From positions 248,001 to 312,000 of the forward strand of contig NZ_BMQA01000003.1 of the NCBI RefSeq assembly GCF_014647875.1: a stretch of DNA of 64,000 nucleotides, in the 5' to 3' direction. The notes beneath the pieces were generated by a model. It had not been told where the DNA came from, ran no database searches, and was given only the letters and a program-made list of their open reading frames with translations. A program made the translations under genes and the position numbers. Positions 24,506 to 33,705 of this stretch are shown here, one piece after another. The stretch comes from Streptomyces brasiliensis. GTDB lineage: Bacteria > Actinomycetota > Actinomycetes > Streptomycetales > Streptomycetaceae. Numbering within the stretch: the first letter of the stretch is position 1; each line of letters opens with the position of its first letter.

Positions 24506-25926
24506 TTGGCCGCCTCCTCGTTGTGGTCCTTGTCAACGGTGGTGTCGGCGCCGGCTTCGACGGTGGCCTCGGACTCGGGGTCCTCGGGGATGCCCGGATC
24601 CTCGGTGTGCTCCGCGGACTCGGCGGACAGCGGCTCGTAGACGAGCACCGCGCGGTTGTCCGGGCGCAGCCGGGCCTGGGCGACCTGCTTGACCTCCTCG
24701 GGGGTGACCGCGAGGACGCGCTGCACGGCGGTGAGGGCGAGCTGCGGGTCGCCGAACAGGACGGCGTAGCGGCACAGTTCGTCGGCGCGGCCCGCGACCG
24801 TGCCGAGCCGGTCCAGCCACTCGCGCTCCAACTGTGCCTGGGCGCGCTCCATCTCCTCGGGCGTGGGCCCCTGCTCGGCGAAGCGGGCGAGCTCCTCGTC
24901 GATGGCGGTCTCGATGACGGGCACCTCGACGTCGCCGGAGGTCTTCACGTCCAGCCAGCCCAGGGAGGGCGCCCCGGCCAGCCGCAGCAGGCCGAAGCCG
25001 GCCGCCACCGCCGTACGGTCGCGCCGTACCAGCCGGTTGTACAGGCGGGAGGACTCGCCGCCGCCCAGGATGGTCAGCGCCACGTCGGCCGCATCGGCTG
25101 GGGGCGTGCCGTCCTCGGGGAGCCGGTAGGCGGCCATCAGGGCGCGGGCCGGGACCTCCTCCACGACGACCTCGCGCAGCTGCTCGCCGATGACGTCGGG
25201 CAGCGAGCCGTCACGCGGCGTGGGCTTGCCGTCGTGGGTGGGGATCGAGCCGAAGTACTTCTCGATCCAGGCCAGGGTCTGCTGCGGGTCGATGTCGCCG
25301 ACCACGGAGAGCACGGCGTTGTTCGGCGCGTAGTACGTGCGGAAGAACGCTCGCGCGTCCTCCAGGGTGGCCGCGTCCAGGTCCGCCATCGAGCCGATCG
25401 GCGTGTGGTGGTACGGGTGGCCCTCCGGGTAGGCGAGGGCGGTCAGCTTCTCGAAGGCGGTGCCGTAGGGCACGTTGTCGTAGCGCTGCCTGCGCTCGTT
25501 CTTGACGACGTCGCGCTGGTTCTCCATCGACTCGTCGTCGAGCGCGGCCAGCAAAGAGCCCATCCGGTCGGCCTCCAGCCAGAGCGCGAGCTCCAGCTGG
25601 TGGGCGGGCATGGTCTCGAAGTAGTTGGTCCGCTCGAAGCTCGTGGTGCCGTTCAGCGACCCGCCGGCGCCCTGCACCAGCTCGAAGTGACCGTTGCCCG
25701 TCACCTGTCCGGAGCCCTGGAACATCAGGTGCTCGAAGAGGTGAGCCAGACCGGTGCGCCCCTTGACTTCGTGGCGGGAGCCGACGTCGTACCAGAGGCA
25801 GACCGCCGCGACCGGGGTCAGGTGGTCCTCGGAGAGCACCACGCGCAGACCGTTGGCCAGGCGGTGCTCGGTCGCTGTCAGGCCCCCGGAGCCTGCCTCG
25901 GCTGTGGCCGTGTGACCCATGGGCAT
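24502..25926 (-). CDS. M16-family zinc metallopeptidase, catalytic subunit
   Basis: 474 aa. The inverted zinc motif HLFEH sits in GRTGLAHLFEHLMFQG, with the downstream Glu ligand in a segment near ENQRDVVKNERRQRYDN. Two M16 repeats follow; the C-terminal tail is acidic (EHTEDPGIPEDPESEATVEA) and probably disordered. ATG at 25926 chosen because AAGGGAC lies eight bases upstream; an ATG two codons later is possible. Likely degrades or processes peptides as a heterodimer with the next gene. Divergent from parC. Confidence 0.9.
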   Translation of the reverse strand: MPMGHTATAEAGSGGLTATEHRLANGLRVVLSEDHLTPVAAVCLWYDVGSRHEVKGRTGLAHLFEHLMFQGSGQVTGNGHFELVQGAGGSLNGTTSFERTNYFETMPAHQLELALWLEADRMGSLLAALDDESMENQRDVVKNERRQRYDNVPYGTAFEKLTALAYPEGHPYHHTPIGSMADLDAATLEDARAFFRTYYAPNNAVLSVVGDIDPQQTLAWIEKYFGSIPTHDGKPTPRDGSLPDVIGEQLREVVVEEVPARALMAAYRLPEDGTPPADAADVALTILGGGESSRLYNRLVRRDRTAVAAGFGLLRLAGAPSLGWLDVKTSGDVEVPVIETAIDEELARFAEQGPTPEEMERAQAQLEREWLDRLGTVAGRADELCRYAVLFGDPQLALTAVQRVLAVTPEEVKQVAQARLRPDNRAVLVYEPLSAESAEHTEDPGIPEDPESEATVEAGADTTVDKDHNEEAAK

Positions 25927-26259
25927 GTACGTCCCTTCGATCGCGTACGCGGTCGTCGAAACCGCGGTTTTCCTGCCAGTCCTGCCACTGTATGCAAGCC
26001 TGCGCACCCTGGGCGAAGTTCCCGCGGGACGTACGCCCACAGCGGATCGCGTAGCCTGCGAAACCGTGCCGCGGAGCGGCCCACCGCGGAGCCGTCCCGG
26101 CGCCGGGGCGGGCCGTCGACGCCGGGCCCCGGCCCAGGTTGTCAGTCCCGCGGTCCACAATGGTCCGCATCAGATTCTGTTCACGCTTCAGCAAGAGCGT
26201 CACGCTTCAGCAAGAGCGCCCCAGGGCGAGCGCCCCGAAAACAGGAGGAGCCGGCAGCG
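25927..26259. other. divergent promoter region between the M16 operon and parC
   Basis: 333 bases, no gene. Contains a tandem duplication next to the parC start (separate entry) and the GGAGGAG ribosome-binding site of parC at about 26254. I see no further box with confidence. Confidence 0.45.
26182..26219. repeat. 19-bp tandem duplication in the parC leader
   Basis: CACGCTTCAGCAAGAGCG is repeated immediately (26182-26199 and 26201-26218), giving two 19-base units that differ only at the last base. The repeat lies 40-78 bases upstream of the parC ATG. Confidence 0.9.
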
Positions 26260-28719
26260 ATGGCCCGCCGCAGCACGAAGACCCCGCCGCCCGACGAACC
26301 GTTCGAGGAGAGGATCCTCGACATCGACGTCGTCGACGAGATGCAGGGCTCGTACCTCGAATACGCGTATTCGGTCATCTACTCCCGTGCCCTGCCGGAC
26401 GCCCGCGACGGCCTCAAGCCGGTGCACCGCCGCATCGTCTACCAGATGAACGAGATGGGCCTGCGCCCCGAGCGCGGCTATGTGAAGTGCGCCCGCGTCG
26501 TCGGCGACGTCATGGGCAAGCTCCACCCGCACGGCGACTCGTCGATCTACGACGCGCTGGTGCGCATGGCCCAGCCGTTCTCCATGCGCGTCCCGCTGGT
26601 CGACGGGCACGGCAACTTCGGCTCGCTGGGCAACGACGACCCGCCGGCCGCCATGCGGTACACCGAGTGCCGGATGGCCGAGGCCACGAGCCTGATGACC
26701 GAGTCCATCGACGAGGACACGGTCGACTTCGCGGCCAACTACGACGGCCAGGAGCAGGAGCCGGTGGCCCTGCCCGCCGCCTTCCCGAACCTGCTGGTCA
26801 ACGGCACCTCGGGCATCGCGGTCGGTATGGCCACCAACATGCCGCCGCACAACCTCGGCGAGGTCGTCGCGGCCGCGCGCCATCTGATCCGCCACCCGAA
26901 CGCGGACCTGGACACGCTGATGAAGTACGTCCCGGGTCCCGATCTGCCCACCGGCGGCCGCATCGTCGGCCTGTCCGGGATCCGCGACGCCTACGAGACG
27001 GGCCGCGGCACGTTCAGGATCCGCGCGACGGTGTCCGTGGAGACCGTGACGGCGCGCCGCAAGGGCCTCGTCGTCACCGAGCTGCCGTTCTCGGTCGGCC
27101 CGGAGAAGGTCATCACCAAGATCAAGGACCTGGTCGGCTCGAAGAAGATCCAGGGCATCGCCGACGTCAAGGACCTCACGGACCGTGAGCACGGGCTGCG
27201 CCTGGTCATCGAGATCAAGAACGGCTTCGTGCCGGAGGCGGTCCTGGAGCAGCTCTACAAGCTGACGCCGATGGAGGAGTCCTTCGGCATCAACAACGTC
27301 GCCCTGGTCGACGGCCAGCCCCTCACGCTGGGCCTCAAGGAGCTGCTCGAGGTCTACCTCGACCACCGCTTCGACGTCGTGCGCCGCCGCTCGGAGTTCC
27401 GCCGCGGCAAGCGCCGCGACCGGCTGCACCTGGTGGAGGGCCTGCTCACCGCCCTCATCGACATCGACGAGGTCATCCGGCTGATCCGCTCCAGCGAGAA
27501 CAGCGCGCAGGCGAAGCAGCTCCTGATGGAGCACTTCTCGCTGTCGGAGATCCAGACGCAGTACATCCTGGACACCCCCCTGCGCCGTCTGACCAAGTAC
27601 GACCGCATCGAGCTGGAGGCGGAGAAGGAGAAGCTCACCGCGGAGATCGCCGAGCTGACCCGGATCCTGGAGTCCGACGCCGAGCTGCGCAAGCTGGTCT
27701 CCGCCGAACTGGCCGCGGTGGCCAAAAAGTTCGGCACCGAGCGGCGCACGGTCCTGCTGGAGGCCGCCGGCACGCAGCCGGCGGCCGTACCGCTCCAGGT
27801 GGCGGACGACCCGTGCCGGGTTCTCCTGTCGTCGACGGGTCTGCTGGCACGTACGGCGAACGGCGAACCCTTCCCGGAGGACGCCGACGCCAAGCGCACC
27901 AAGCACGACGTGATCGTCTCGGCGGTCCCGGCGACGGCGCGCGGCGAGGTGGGCGTGGTGACGTCCGCAGGGCGACTGCTGCGGGTGAACGTGGTCGACC
28001 TCCCGCAACTGCCGGAGACGGCGGCGCCGCCGAACCTCGCCGGCGGGGCGCCGCTGTCGGAGTTCGTCTCCCTGGACGAGGGCGAGACGGTGGTGTGCCT
28101 GACCACGCTCGACGAGTCCTCCCCGGGCCTGGCGCTCGGCACGGAACAGGGTGTCGTCAAGCGGGTGGTGCCCGACTACCCGTCCAACAAGGACGAGTTG
28201 GAGGTCATCACACTCAAGGACGGTGACCGGATCGTCGGCGCGGTGGAGCTGCGCACCGGCGAGGAGGACCTGGTGTTCATCACGGACGACGCGCAGCTGC
28301 TGCGCTACCAGGCCTCCCAGGTCCGTCCGCAGGGCCGCGCGGCGGGCGGCATGGCGGGCATCAAGCTCACCGAGGGCGCCAAGGTGATCTCGTTCACGGC
28401 CGTCGACCCGGCGGTGGACGCGGTGGTCTTCACGGTGGCGGGTTCGCGCGGCACGCTGGACGACTCGGTCCAGACGACGGCGAAGCTGACCCCGTTCGAT
28501 CAGTACCCGCGCAAGGGCCGCGCAACCGGCGGTGTCCGCTGCCAGCGGTTCCTCAAGGGCGAGGACTGCCTGGCCCTGGCCTGGGCGGGCCCGGTCCCGG
28601 CGAGGGCGGCCCAGAAGAACGGCACTCCGGCCGACCTGCCCGAACTCGACCCGCGCCGCGACGGCTCGGGCGTGTCCCTGCCGAAGACGGTGTCGGTGGT
28701 GGCGGGGCCGGTGTTCTAA
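26260..28719 (+). CDS. parC: DNA topoisomerase IV subunit A
   Basis: 819-aa type IIA topoisomerase A subunit. Winged-helix breakage-reunion domain with [24 protein letters not shown] region and [19 protein letters not shown]; catalytic Tyr134 in AAMRYTE. Tower and coiled-coil follow; the C-terminal half is a beta-pinwheel with repeats ([33 protein letters not shown]). The GyrA-box QRRGGKG is not seen, supporting ParC over GyrA, as does the parE gene elsewhere in the window. Resolves linked chromosomes. ATG at 26260 follows AGGAGGAG. Its stop overlaps the convergent CobW-family stop. Confidence 0.93.
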   Translation: MARRSTKTPPPDEPFEERILDIDVVDEMQGSYLEYAYSVIYSRALPDARDGLKPVHRRIVYQMNEMGLRPERGYVKCARVVGDVMGKLHPHGDSSIYDALVRMAQPFSMRVPLVDGHGNFGSLGNDDPPAAMRYTECRMAEATSLMTESIDEDTVDFAANYDGQEQEPVALPAAFPNLLVNGTSGIAVGMATNMPPHNLGEVVAAARHLIRHPNADLDTLMKYVPGPDLPTGGRIVGLSGIRDAYETGRGTFRIRATVSVETVTARRKGLVVTELPFSVGPEKVITKIKDLVGSKKIQGIADVKDLTDREHGLRLVIEIKNGFVPEAVLEQLYKLTPMEESFGINNVALVDGQPLTLGLKELLEVYLDHRFDVVRRRSEFRRGKRRDRLHLVEGLLTALIDIDEVIRLIRSSENSAQAKQLLMEHFSLSEIQTQYILDTPLRRLTKYDRIELEAEKEKLTAEIAELTRILESDAELRKLVSAELAAVAKKFGTERRTVLLEAAGTQPAAVPLQVADDPCRVLLSSTGLLARTANGEPFPEDADAKRTKHDVIVSAVPATARGEVGVVTSAGRLLRVNVVDLPQLPETAAPPNLAGGAPLSEFVSLDEGETVVCLTTLDESSPGLALGTEQGVVKRVVPDYPSNKDELEVITLKDGDRIVGAVELRTGEEDLVFITDDAQLLRYQASQVRPQGRAAGGMAGIKLTEGAKVISFTAVDPAVDAVVFTVAGSRGTLDDSVQTTAKLTPFDQYPRKGRATGGVRCQRFLKGEDCLALAWAGPVPARAAQKNGTPADLPELDPRRDGSGVSLPKTVSVVAGPVF

Positions 28720-29786
28720 CCGACGCTGTCGTACGGCCGCCCGTCGTCCTGCTCCTCGGGATCCCGTACGTAGCGCAGGACGCCCCACATGCCGTGTTCA
28801 TCGGCGTGTGGGGCGTCGTTCCGACACGCCCGGAGTTCCTTCTCGAGGGCGGCGGCGTCGATGCCGGACCCGATGAGGACGAGCTGCGTCAGCCGGGCAT
28901 CGCCGACGGGCCAGGGCTCCGGGTAGAACCGCAGGAACCGCCCGACGGCGTGCACGGCGTAGCGATTCCGGGTGTCGTACGGCCCGAAGTCGACGTACCC
29001 CTTGATCCGGTAGAGCCCCTCGGGACGGCTGTCGAGGAATGCCATCAATCGGCGGGGCTCCAGTGGCACTTCGGAAACGAAGGACAGACTGTCGTACGCG
29101 GCGTGCAGATGCCCGGCATGCTCATGCTCGCCGTGGTCGTACAGATCGTCGAAGGACAACTGCCCGATGCGCTCCCCGGCGGGCTGGCAGTCGAAGAGGA
29201 ACTCGGGGTCGACACGGCCGTGGGTGGCGGGGACGACGGCGGGGCGGTCCGTGAGCGAGTGGACGAGACCGAGGACGCGCTCGCCGTCCTCGGCCCGGTC
29301 GAGCTTGTTGACGACGACGAGGTCGGCGAGAGCGAGGTGCCGGTCGATCTCGGGGTGCCGGGCGCGCGTGTCGTCGAACTCGGCGGCGTCGACGACCTCG
29401 ACGAGCCCTCCGTAGACGATCCCGGGGTGCTCGCTCGCGAGGAGCATCCGGACGAGTTCCCGGGGTTCGGCGAGCCCGCTGGCCTCGATGACGATGATGT
29501 CGATACCGGCGGCGGGCGAGGCGAGCCGCGCCAGATAGGAGTCCAGTTCACTCGCGTCGACGGCGCAGCACAGGCATCCGTTGCCGAGCGAGACGGTGGA
29601 GTCGCCGAGCGCCCCCGCCACGGCCATGGCGTCGATCTCCACGCTCCCGAAGTCGTTGACGATCGCGCCGATACGGCTGCCTCCGCTGCGGTGCAGGAGA
29701 TGGTTGAGGAGGGTGGTCTTGCCGGAGCCCAGGAATCCGGCGAGCACGACGACCGGGATCTGCTGCCGACCGCGGTGCTGCCCCAA
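28716..29786 (-). CDS. CobW/COG0523-family GTPase (putative metal chaperone)
   Basis: G3E GTPase: Walker A GFLGSGKTTLLNHLL near the N-terminus, metal-binding CxCC motif in LGNGCLCCAVD, Walker B/G3 IIVIEASGLAEP, NKLD base motif, and C-terminal CobW_C domain (EGLYRIKGYVDFG). A His-rich insert (DHGEHEHAGHLH) precedes the C-terminal domain and suggests zinc or similar metal handling. I prefer the TTG at 29786 (GAGAGGT seven bases upstream); an ATG at 29837 would add 17 residues. Which metalloprotein it serves is unknown. Confidence 0.86.
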   Translation of the reverse strand: MGQHRGRQQIPVVVLAGFLGSGKTTLLNHLLHRSGGSRIGAIVNDFGSVEIDAMAVAGALGDSTVSLGNGCLCCAVDASELDSYLARLASPAAGIDIIVIEASGLAEPRELVRMLLASEHPGIVYGGLVEVVDAAEFDDTRARHPEIDRHLALADLVVVNKLDRAEDGERVLGLVHSLTDRPAVVPATHGRVDPEFLFDCQPAGERIGQLSFDDLYDHGEHEHAGHLHAAYDSLSFVSEVPLEPRRLMAFLDSRPEGLYRIKGYVDFGPYDTRNRYAVHAVGRFLRFYPEPWPVGDARLTQLVLIGSGIDAAALEKELRACRNDAPHADEHGMWGVLRYVRDPEEQDDGRPYDSVG

Positions 29787-30107
29787 GGTGCGACCTCTCT
29801 CGAGCGGACGCGTGCACCGGCTCATGGCCGGGCGCACGACGGAGGATGGAGTGCGGCCCCAGGATACGAGCAGGAAGAAACACGGCGAAGTGAACGATTG
29901 TTAGCTGCGCTTGCGGGGCAGACGTTGGGCAGGTGCCGGAGCGTGCGACCCTCGCTTCCCTCCGTGCGCCGCCTCTCCGCCTCCCTGCCGATCAGAGCCG
30001 CTCGGCACACTCTGGGAGACGGCAAGCGCCGCCCACCGCTCGCCGGTCCCCTGCAGTCGACCCGCACCCCGACGACCGGCGGACGGCCGCCTGATTCGGG
30101 GGTTGAC
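29787..30107. other. divergent intergenic region, CobW-family gene / DUF6082 gene
   Basis: 321 bases. An AT-richer patch GTGAACGATTGTTAG at about 29890 has a short AAC-N4-GTT dyad but does not match a Zur box well. The DUF6082 start is preceded by GGGGGTTGAC. No gene is supported. Confidence 0.4.
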
Positions 30108-30617
30108 ATGGCCACACAGGGCTCGGAGATAGGGAGGATCGTTTCGGCTGTGAAGGCGAGGTTCACGGCCGTCACGTATTCCATCAGCACACGGAGCGCA
30201 CGTCATCGCAAGAGGGCCGTACTGACGCAGCAGCACCGGCTCCATTTCGACCTGCTCTGCAAGGCCATGGACGATCCCGCCCTGGCCGCCGTCCTGGACA
30301 CGTACGAGACCGACGTCCCACCGGAGAAGCAACGCCAGTACCTCTTCGCCAACGCGCTCTACATCAACGCACTGCATTTTCACAGGATCGGAGCCCTGTC
30401 CCGGGAGGAGCTCTACGGCCACCTGCGCATCATCTGCCAGAACAAGCTCTTCCGTGAGTACTGGGAGGCGACGCGGCACCACAGGAAGAGCCTGCCCGAA
30501 ACTTCCGAGGAGTTCGCTCTGGGCCGTATGACGGACGATCTCATCCAGGAACTCGCCGACACCGACACGGACGAGTGGTGGGTGGTCGGCCGTCCGCCGG
30601 ACGACCCGTCTTCCTGA
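30108..30617 (+). CDS. DUF6082 family protein
   Basis: 169-aa protein of a family I know mainly from Streptomyces. Signature segments: QHRLHFDLLCKAMDDPALAA, VLDTYETD, KQRQYLFANALYINALHFH, LRIICQNKLFREYWEATRHH, and the C-terminal DTDEWWVVGRPP. The N-terminal 25 residues are basic with no clear TM. All-helical prediction; no catalytic motif. ATG at 30108 lies just after GGGGGTTGAC. Function unknown. Followed 237 bases later by a small gene that may be functionally linked. Confidence 0.78.
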   Translation: MATQGSEIGRIVSAVKARFTAVTYSISTRSARHRKRAVLTQQHRLHFDLLCKAMDDPALAAVLDTYETDVPPEKQRQYLFANALYINALHFHRIGALSREELYGHLRIICQNKLFREYWEATRHHRKSLPETSEEFALGRMTDDLIQELADTDTDEWWVVGRPPDDPSS

Positions 30618-30854
30618 CCCCGCCTCGCACGCCTCGTGGGCTCGCTGCGGGGCGGAGTCCGAGCTTTTTCCTCGAGTGTCTCGTGTCACCTTCGCTCACA
30701 CGGGCAACAAAGTCGCTATCTTGTCGCTTGCTCCTCTCCGGGCACTCCGACGAACACCCCTGCGCTCGGAGCCACTCCACTCCGACGGATACACCGCCCG
30801 GAGATCAACACGCCTGGAGCCCATCATCTTTGAGCTACAAGGCGGGTTCTCCCA

Positions 30855-31091
30855 GTGAAGATCGTGCGACGTGTCGGGGCCTCTCCTCGCGAGCGCGGTA
30901 GTGCCAGCGGTCAGTCATGCCCCGACATCTTCGAGCTCAGTAACGGTGATTTCGCCGTTATCGGGCGCGAAGCCACCGCGGAACTCGACCCCGAGCTCCC
31001 CCTGGACGCCGCACGAGCCGACTACGAGCGCATCGTTGTCATCACACGGGAGACCCTGCTTCGCGCCAAGAGGGACATCCCCGAAAGCTGA
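30855..31091 (+). CDS. small conserved streptomycete protein (SCPDIFEL type)
   Basis: 78 aa. Core SCPDIFELSNGDFAVIGREA followed by ELDPELPLDAARADYERIVVITRETLLRAKRDIPE. I recognise near-identical small proteins as frequent in Streptomyces genomes, often near DUF397/DUF6879-type regulatory clusters; function is unknown. GTG start at 30855; no strong ribosome-binding site is seen, and upstream frames are not coding-like. Convergent with the citrate synthase gene ending at 31104. Confidence 0.68.
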   Translation: MKIVRRVGASPRERGSASGQSCPDIFELSNGDFAVIGREATAELDPELPLDAARADYERIVVITRETLLRAKRDIPES

Positions 31092-31103
31092 GAATCGCTC
31101 AGG

Positions 31104-32270
31104 TCACCCCACGGCAGGCACCGCCGCCGGTGCCTCCAGCCCCACATATCGCGCCACCGGGCGGATGATCTTCGAGTCCGCCGCCTGTTCCAGAATGTTC
31201 GCGCTCCAGCCCACCACCCGCGCCGCCGCGAAGGTGGGCGTGAACATCTCGCGGGGCAGGCCGCAGAGTTCCATGACCACGCCCGCGTAGAACTCGACGT
31301 TCGTGTGGAGTTCACGGCCGGGCTTCAGCTCGGCGAGAATCGCCTCGACGTGGCGCTCGACCTCGACCGCGAACTCGACCCGCGGCCCGCCGAACCCCTC
31401 CGCGATCTCCCGGAGCATCCGGGAACGGGGGTCCTCCGTGCGGTAGATCGCATGGCCGAAGCCCATGATCCGCTCGCCCGACAGGACCCGTTCCCGGATC
31501 CAGCCGTCGATCCGGTCCGGCGTACCGATCGCGTCCAGGGTGTCCAGTGCGCGGCTGGGTGCCCCACCGTGCAGCGGCCCGGACAGCGCGCCCACAGCCC
31601 CCACCAGACACGCCGCCACATCGGCACCCGTGGACGCGATGACCCGAGCGGTGAAGGTTGATGCATTGAATCCATGGTCAATGGTTGAGATGAGGTATTG
31701 CTCGATCGCGCGGGCCCTGGACGGATCCGGTTCCGAACCGGTCAGCATGTACAGGTAGTTGGCCGCGTACGGGAGATCCTCGCGCGGCTCCACCGGTTCG
31801 AGCCCCCGCCCGAGCCGGTACAACGCGGTGAGCAGCGTCGGTACGGCGGCACACGCGGCCAGGGTGTCCTCGCGACGCCGGTCCGCGTCGATGTCGTACA
31901 CCGGCCGGAATCCCCCCGCGGCACCGAGCAGCGACAGCGCCGTCCGCATCCCGGCCAGCGGACCCGACGTCCCGCTCGCCGCGGCCACGGCGGGCAGAGC
32001 GGCCCGCACCTCCTCGGGCAGCCGGCGCAGCGCCGCGGTGCGGGCGGCGAAGGCGGAGCCCTGTGCCGCGTCCGGCAGCTGGCCGTGGACCAGCAGATGC
32101 CAGACGTCCTCGAAGCCGCGGCTCCGCGCGAGTTCGACGGCCGAGTACTGACGATAGTGGTAGAAGCCCTCGAGCCCCCGGACGTCGCCGATCTCGGTGT
32201 CGGTGACGACGACGCCCGCGAGTCCGCGTGGCACGTCGACGAGGGTGGCCGCAGCCCTGTTGATGGACAT
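31104..32270 (-). CDS. citrate synthase family protein (citrate/2-methylcitrate synthase)
   Basis: 388 aa. Condenses oxaloacetate with acetyl-CoA or propionyl-CoA. Catalytic His candidates: ISTIDHGFNASTFTARV and MGFGHAIYRTEDPRSRMLR; catalytic Asp region NVEFYAGVVMELCGLP. Length fits the dimeric type I enzymes of Gram-positive bacteria. ATG at 32270. It is divergently transcribed from a second citrate synthase carrying an HTH domain, with a perfect palindrome between them. Whether it is the main TCA enzyme or a paralogue cannot be decided here. Confidence 0.9.
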   Translation of the reverse strand: MSINRAAATLVDVPRGLAGVVVTDTEIGDVRGLEGFYHYRQYSAVELARSRGFEDVWHLLVHGQLPDAAQGSAFAARTAALRRLPEEVRAALPAVAAASGTSGPLAGMRTALSLLGAAGGFRPVYDIDADRRREDTLAACAAVPTLLTALYRLGRGLEPVEPREDLPYAANYLYMLTGSEPDPSRARAIEQYLISTIDHGFNASTFTARVIASTGADVAACLVGAVGALSGPLHGGAPSRALDTLDAIGTPDRIDGWIRERVLSGERIMGFGHAIYRTEDPRSRMLREIAEGFGGPRVEFAVEVERHVEAILAELKPGRELHTNVEFYAGVVMELCGLPREMFTPTFAAARVVGWSANILEQAADSKIIRPVARYVGLEAPAAVPAVG

Positions 32271-32325
32271 GTTCTTCCTCCCTGGACTTGACCCGACTGT
32301 CCATGCTTGACTATTTCTCTGTCAA

Positions 32326-32342
32326 TATTGATTGAATCAATA
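32326..32342. promoter_or_regulatory. perfect 17-bp palindrome between the two citrate synthase genes
   Basis: TATTGATTGAATCAATA is a perfect dyad centred on 32334 in an unusually AT-rich patch, 56 bases from one start (32270) and 32 from the other (32374). It looks like an operator serving both divergent promoters. The HTH domain of the neighbouring citrate synthase is an obvious candidate ligand, but this is inference. Confidence 0.7.
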
Positions 32343-32373
32343 CATCAGTCCATACATGCGGGAGGCGGCTACG

Positions 32374-33636
32374 GTGACTCCCATGCGCGATCAAGAACCC
32401 GCCCCCGGCGGCCCCGAGCGGAGGCTGAGCACCAAGGAGACGGCCGAACTGCTCGGCGTGAAGCCGGAGACCGTGTACGCGTACGTGAGCCGCGGCCAGC
32501 TCAGCAGCAGACGCGCACCCGGCGGCCGCGGCAGCACCTTCGACGCCGCCGATGTTGAGGCCCTCGCCCGGCGCAACAGGCGGGAGAGCGCGGCGAGTTC
32601 CGCCACCGGCGGTGAGCTGTCCGTCCGCACCCGGATCACGCTGATCGAGGAGGACCGGTACTTCTTCCGAGGCGTCGACGCCATCGAACTCGCTGCGCGC
32701 CACTCCTACGAAGAGGTCGCCGAATGGCTGTGGACGGGGCGGCTGACCCCCGGCGTCACTCTCACCGCGCCCGAGGACACCGTCGCCGTGGCGAGCCGTG
32801 CCGTGAACGCGCTGCCGGAACACGCCTCCCCCACCGACCGGTTGCGCGTCGCAGCCGTAGCTGCCGCGGCCGAGGACCCGCTGCGCTTCGACCTGTCCGA
32901 GGAGGCCGTACTGGGCACCGCGCGCATCCTCATCCCCACGCTCGTCGCCGCCCTGCCGACCATGCCGTTCGGCCACCAGGACAACGGCACGCTGGCCCAC
33001 CGCCTGTGGGGCCGGCTGACCGGGCACGAGGCCGACGAGGCGTCACTGCGCGCCCTGGACACGGCACTCGCCCTGCTCGTCGACCACGACCTGGCCGCCT
33101 CCACGCTGGCGGTCCGGGTCGCCGCCTCGGCCCGCGCCCACGCCTACGCGGCCGTCTCGGCCGGACTCGGCGTCCTCGAGGGCCCGTTGCACGGTGCGGC
33201 CAGCGGACTCGCCCACCGCCTGCTGCTCGACGTGCTGGAGGAGGGCAACGCGGTTCCGGTGATCGCGGCGGAACTCCGCGCGGGCCGTCGCATCCCGGGG
33301 CTCGGCCACCGGCTCTACCCGGGCGAGGACCCACGCGCGCGTGCCCTGTTCGCGCTCCTGGAGCAGGTCCCGCGCGCGGAGTCGGCCCTGCTCGCGGCCC
33401 GGGACATCGTCGCCACCACCGCCCGCCACACCCCGCTGCACGCCAACGTCGACCTGGCCCTCGCCGTCCTCACCGTGTCCTGCGGGATGCCCGCCACGGC
33501 AGGCGAGACGATCTTCGCCGTCGCCCGGACGGCGGGCTGGATCGCCCATGCCCTGGAGGAATACGGCGAACGTCCCCTGCGCATGCGTCCCAGCGGCCAC
33601 TACGTCGGCCCGCGCCCGCCTCAACCTGTGCCCTAG
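32374..33636 (+). CDS. citrate synthase with N-terminal helix-turn-helix domain
   Basis: 420 aa. Residues about 15-65 are a MerR/excisionase-type HTH (RLSTKETAELLGVKPETVYA ... YVSRGQLSSRR ... STFDAADVEALARR). The rest is a citrate synthase fold with the expected His in DHDLAASTLAVRVAA, GLGHRLYPGEDPRARALF, and HANVDLALAVLTVS near the catalytic Asp. The catalytic residues appear kept. GTG at 32374 chosen because GGGAGG lies nine bases upstream; ATG 32383 and ATG 32356 are alternatives. A DNA-binding enzyme beside a palindrome suggests autogenous control. Confidence 0.85.
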   Translation: MTPMRDQEPAPGGPERRLSTKETAELLGVKPETVYAYVSRGQLSSRRAPGGRGSTFDAADVEALARRNRRESAASSATGGELSVRTRITLIEEDRYFFRGVDAIELAARHSYEEVAEWLWTGRLTPGVTLTAPEDTVAVASRAVNALPEHASPTDRLRVAAVAAAAEDPLRFDLSEEAVLGTARILIPTLVAALPTMPFGHQDNGTLAHRLWGRLTGHEADEASLRALDTALALLVDHDLAASTLAVRVAASARAHAYAAVSAGLGVLEGPLHGAASGLAHRLLLDVLEEGNAVPVIAAELRAGRRIPGLGHRLYPGEDPRARALFALLEQVPRAESALLAARDIVATTARHTPLHANVDLALAVLTVSCGMPATAGETIFAVARTAGWIAHALEEYGERPLRMRPSGHYVGPRPPQPVP

Positions 33637-33686
33637 CCCCCACCCCGACAGGACACGAGCGAGGCCGGAAGTCGCCCCGGGGAAAG

Positions 33687-33705
33687 TCAGGTTAGGCTCA
33701 CCTCC
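33687..33705 (+). promoter_or_regulatory. iron box abutting the sucrase/ferredoxin-like gene start
   Basis: TCAGGTTAGGCTCACCTCC matches the iron-box consensus TTAGGTTAGGCTAACCTAA at 15 of 19 positions. It ends at the base before the GTG start. TTAGGCT inside it could be the -10 element of a leaderless promoter, so a DmdR-type repressor bound here would block transcription directly. Confidence 0.72.

Noticed and set aside
26200..28788. 862-codon minus-strand frame opposite parC
   Set aside because: Translation is low-complexity and Arg/Leu/Gln-rich; parC on the other strand has every expected motif.
29885..29905. Possible Zur box upstream of the CobW-family gene
   Set aside because: Only AAC-N4-GTT is symmetric; the flanking positions do not fit the TGA...TCA Zur consensus.
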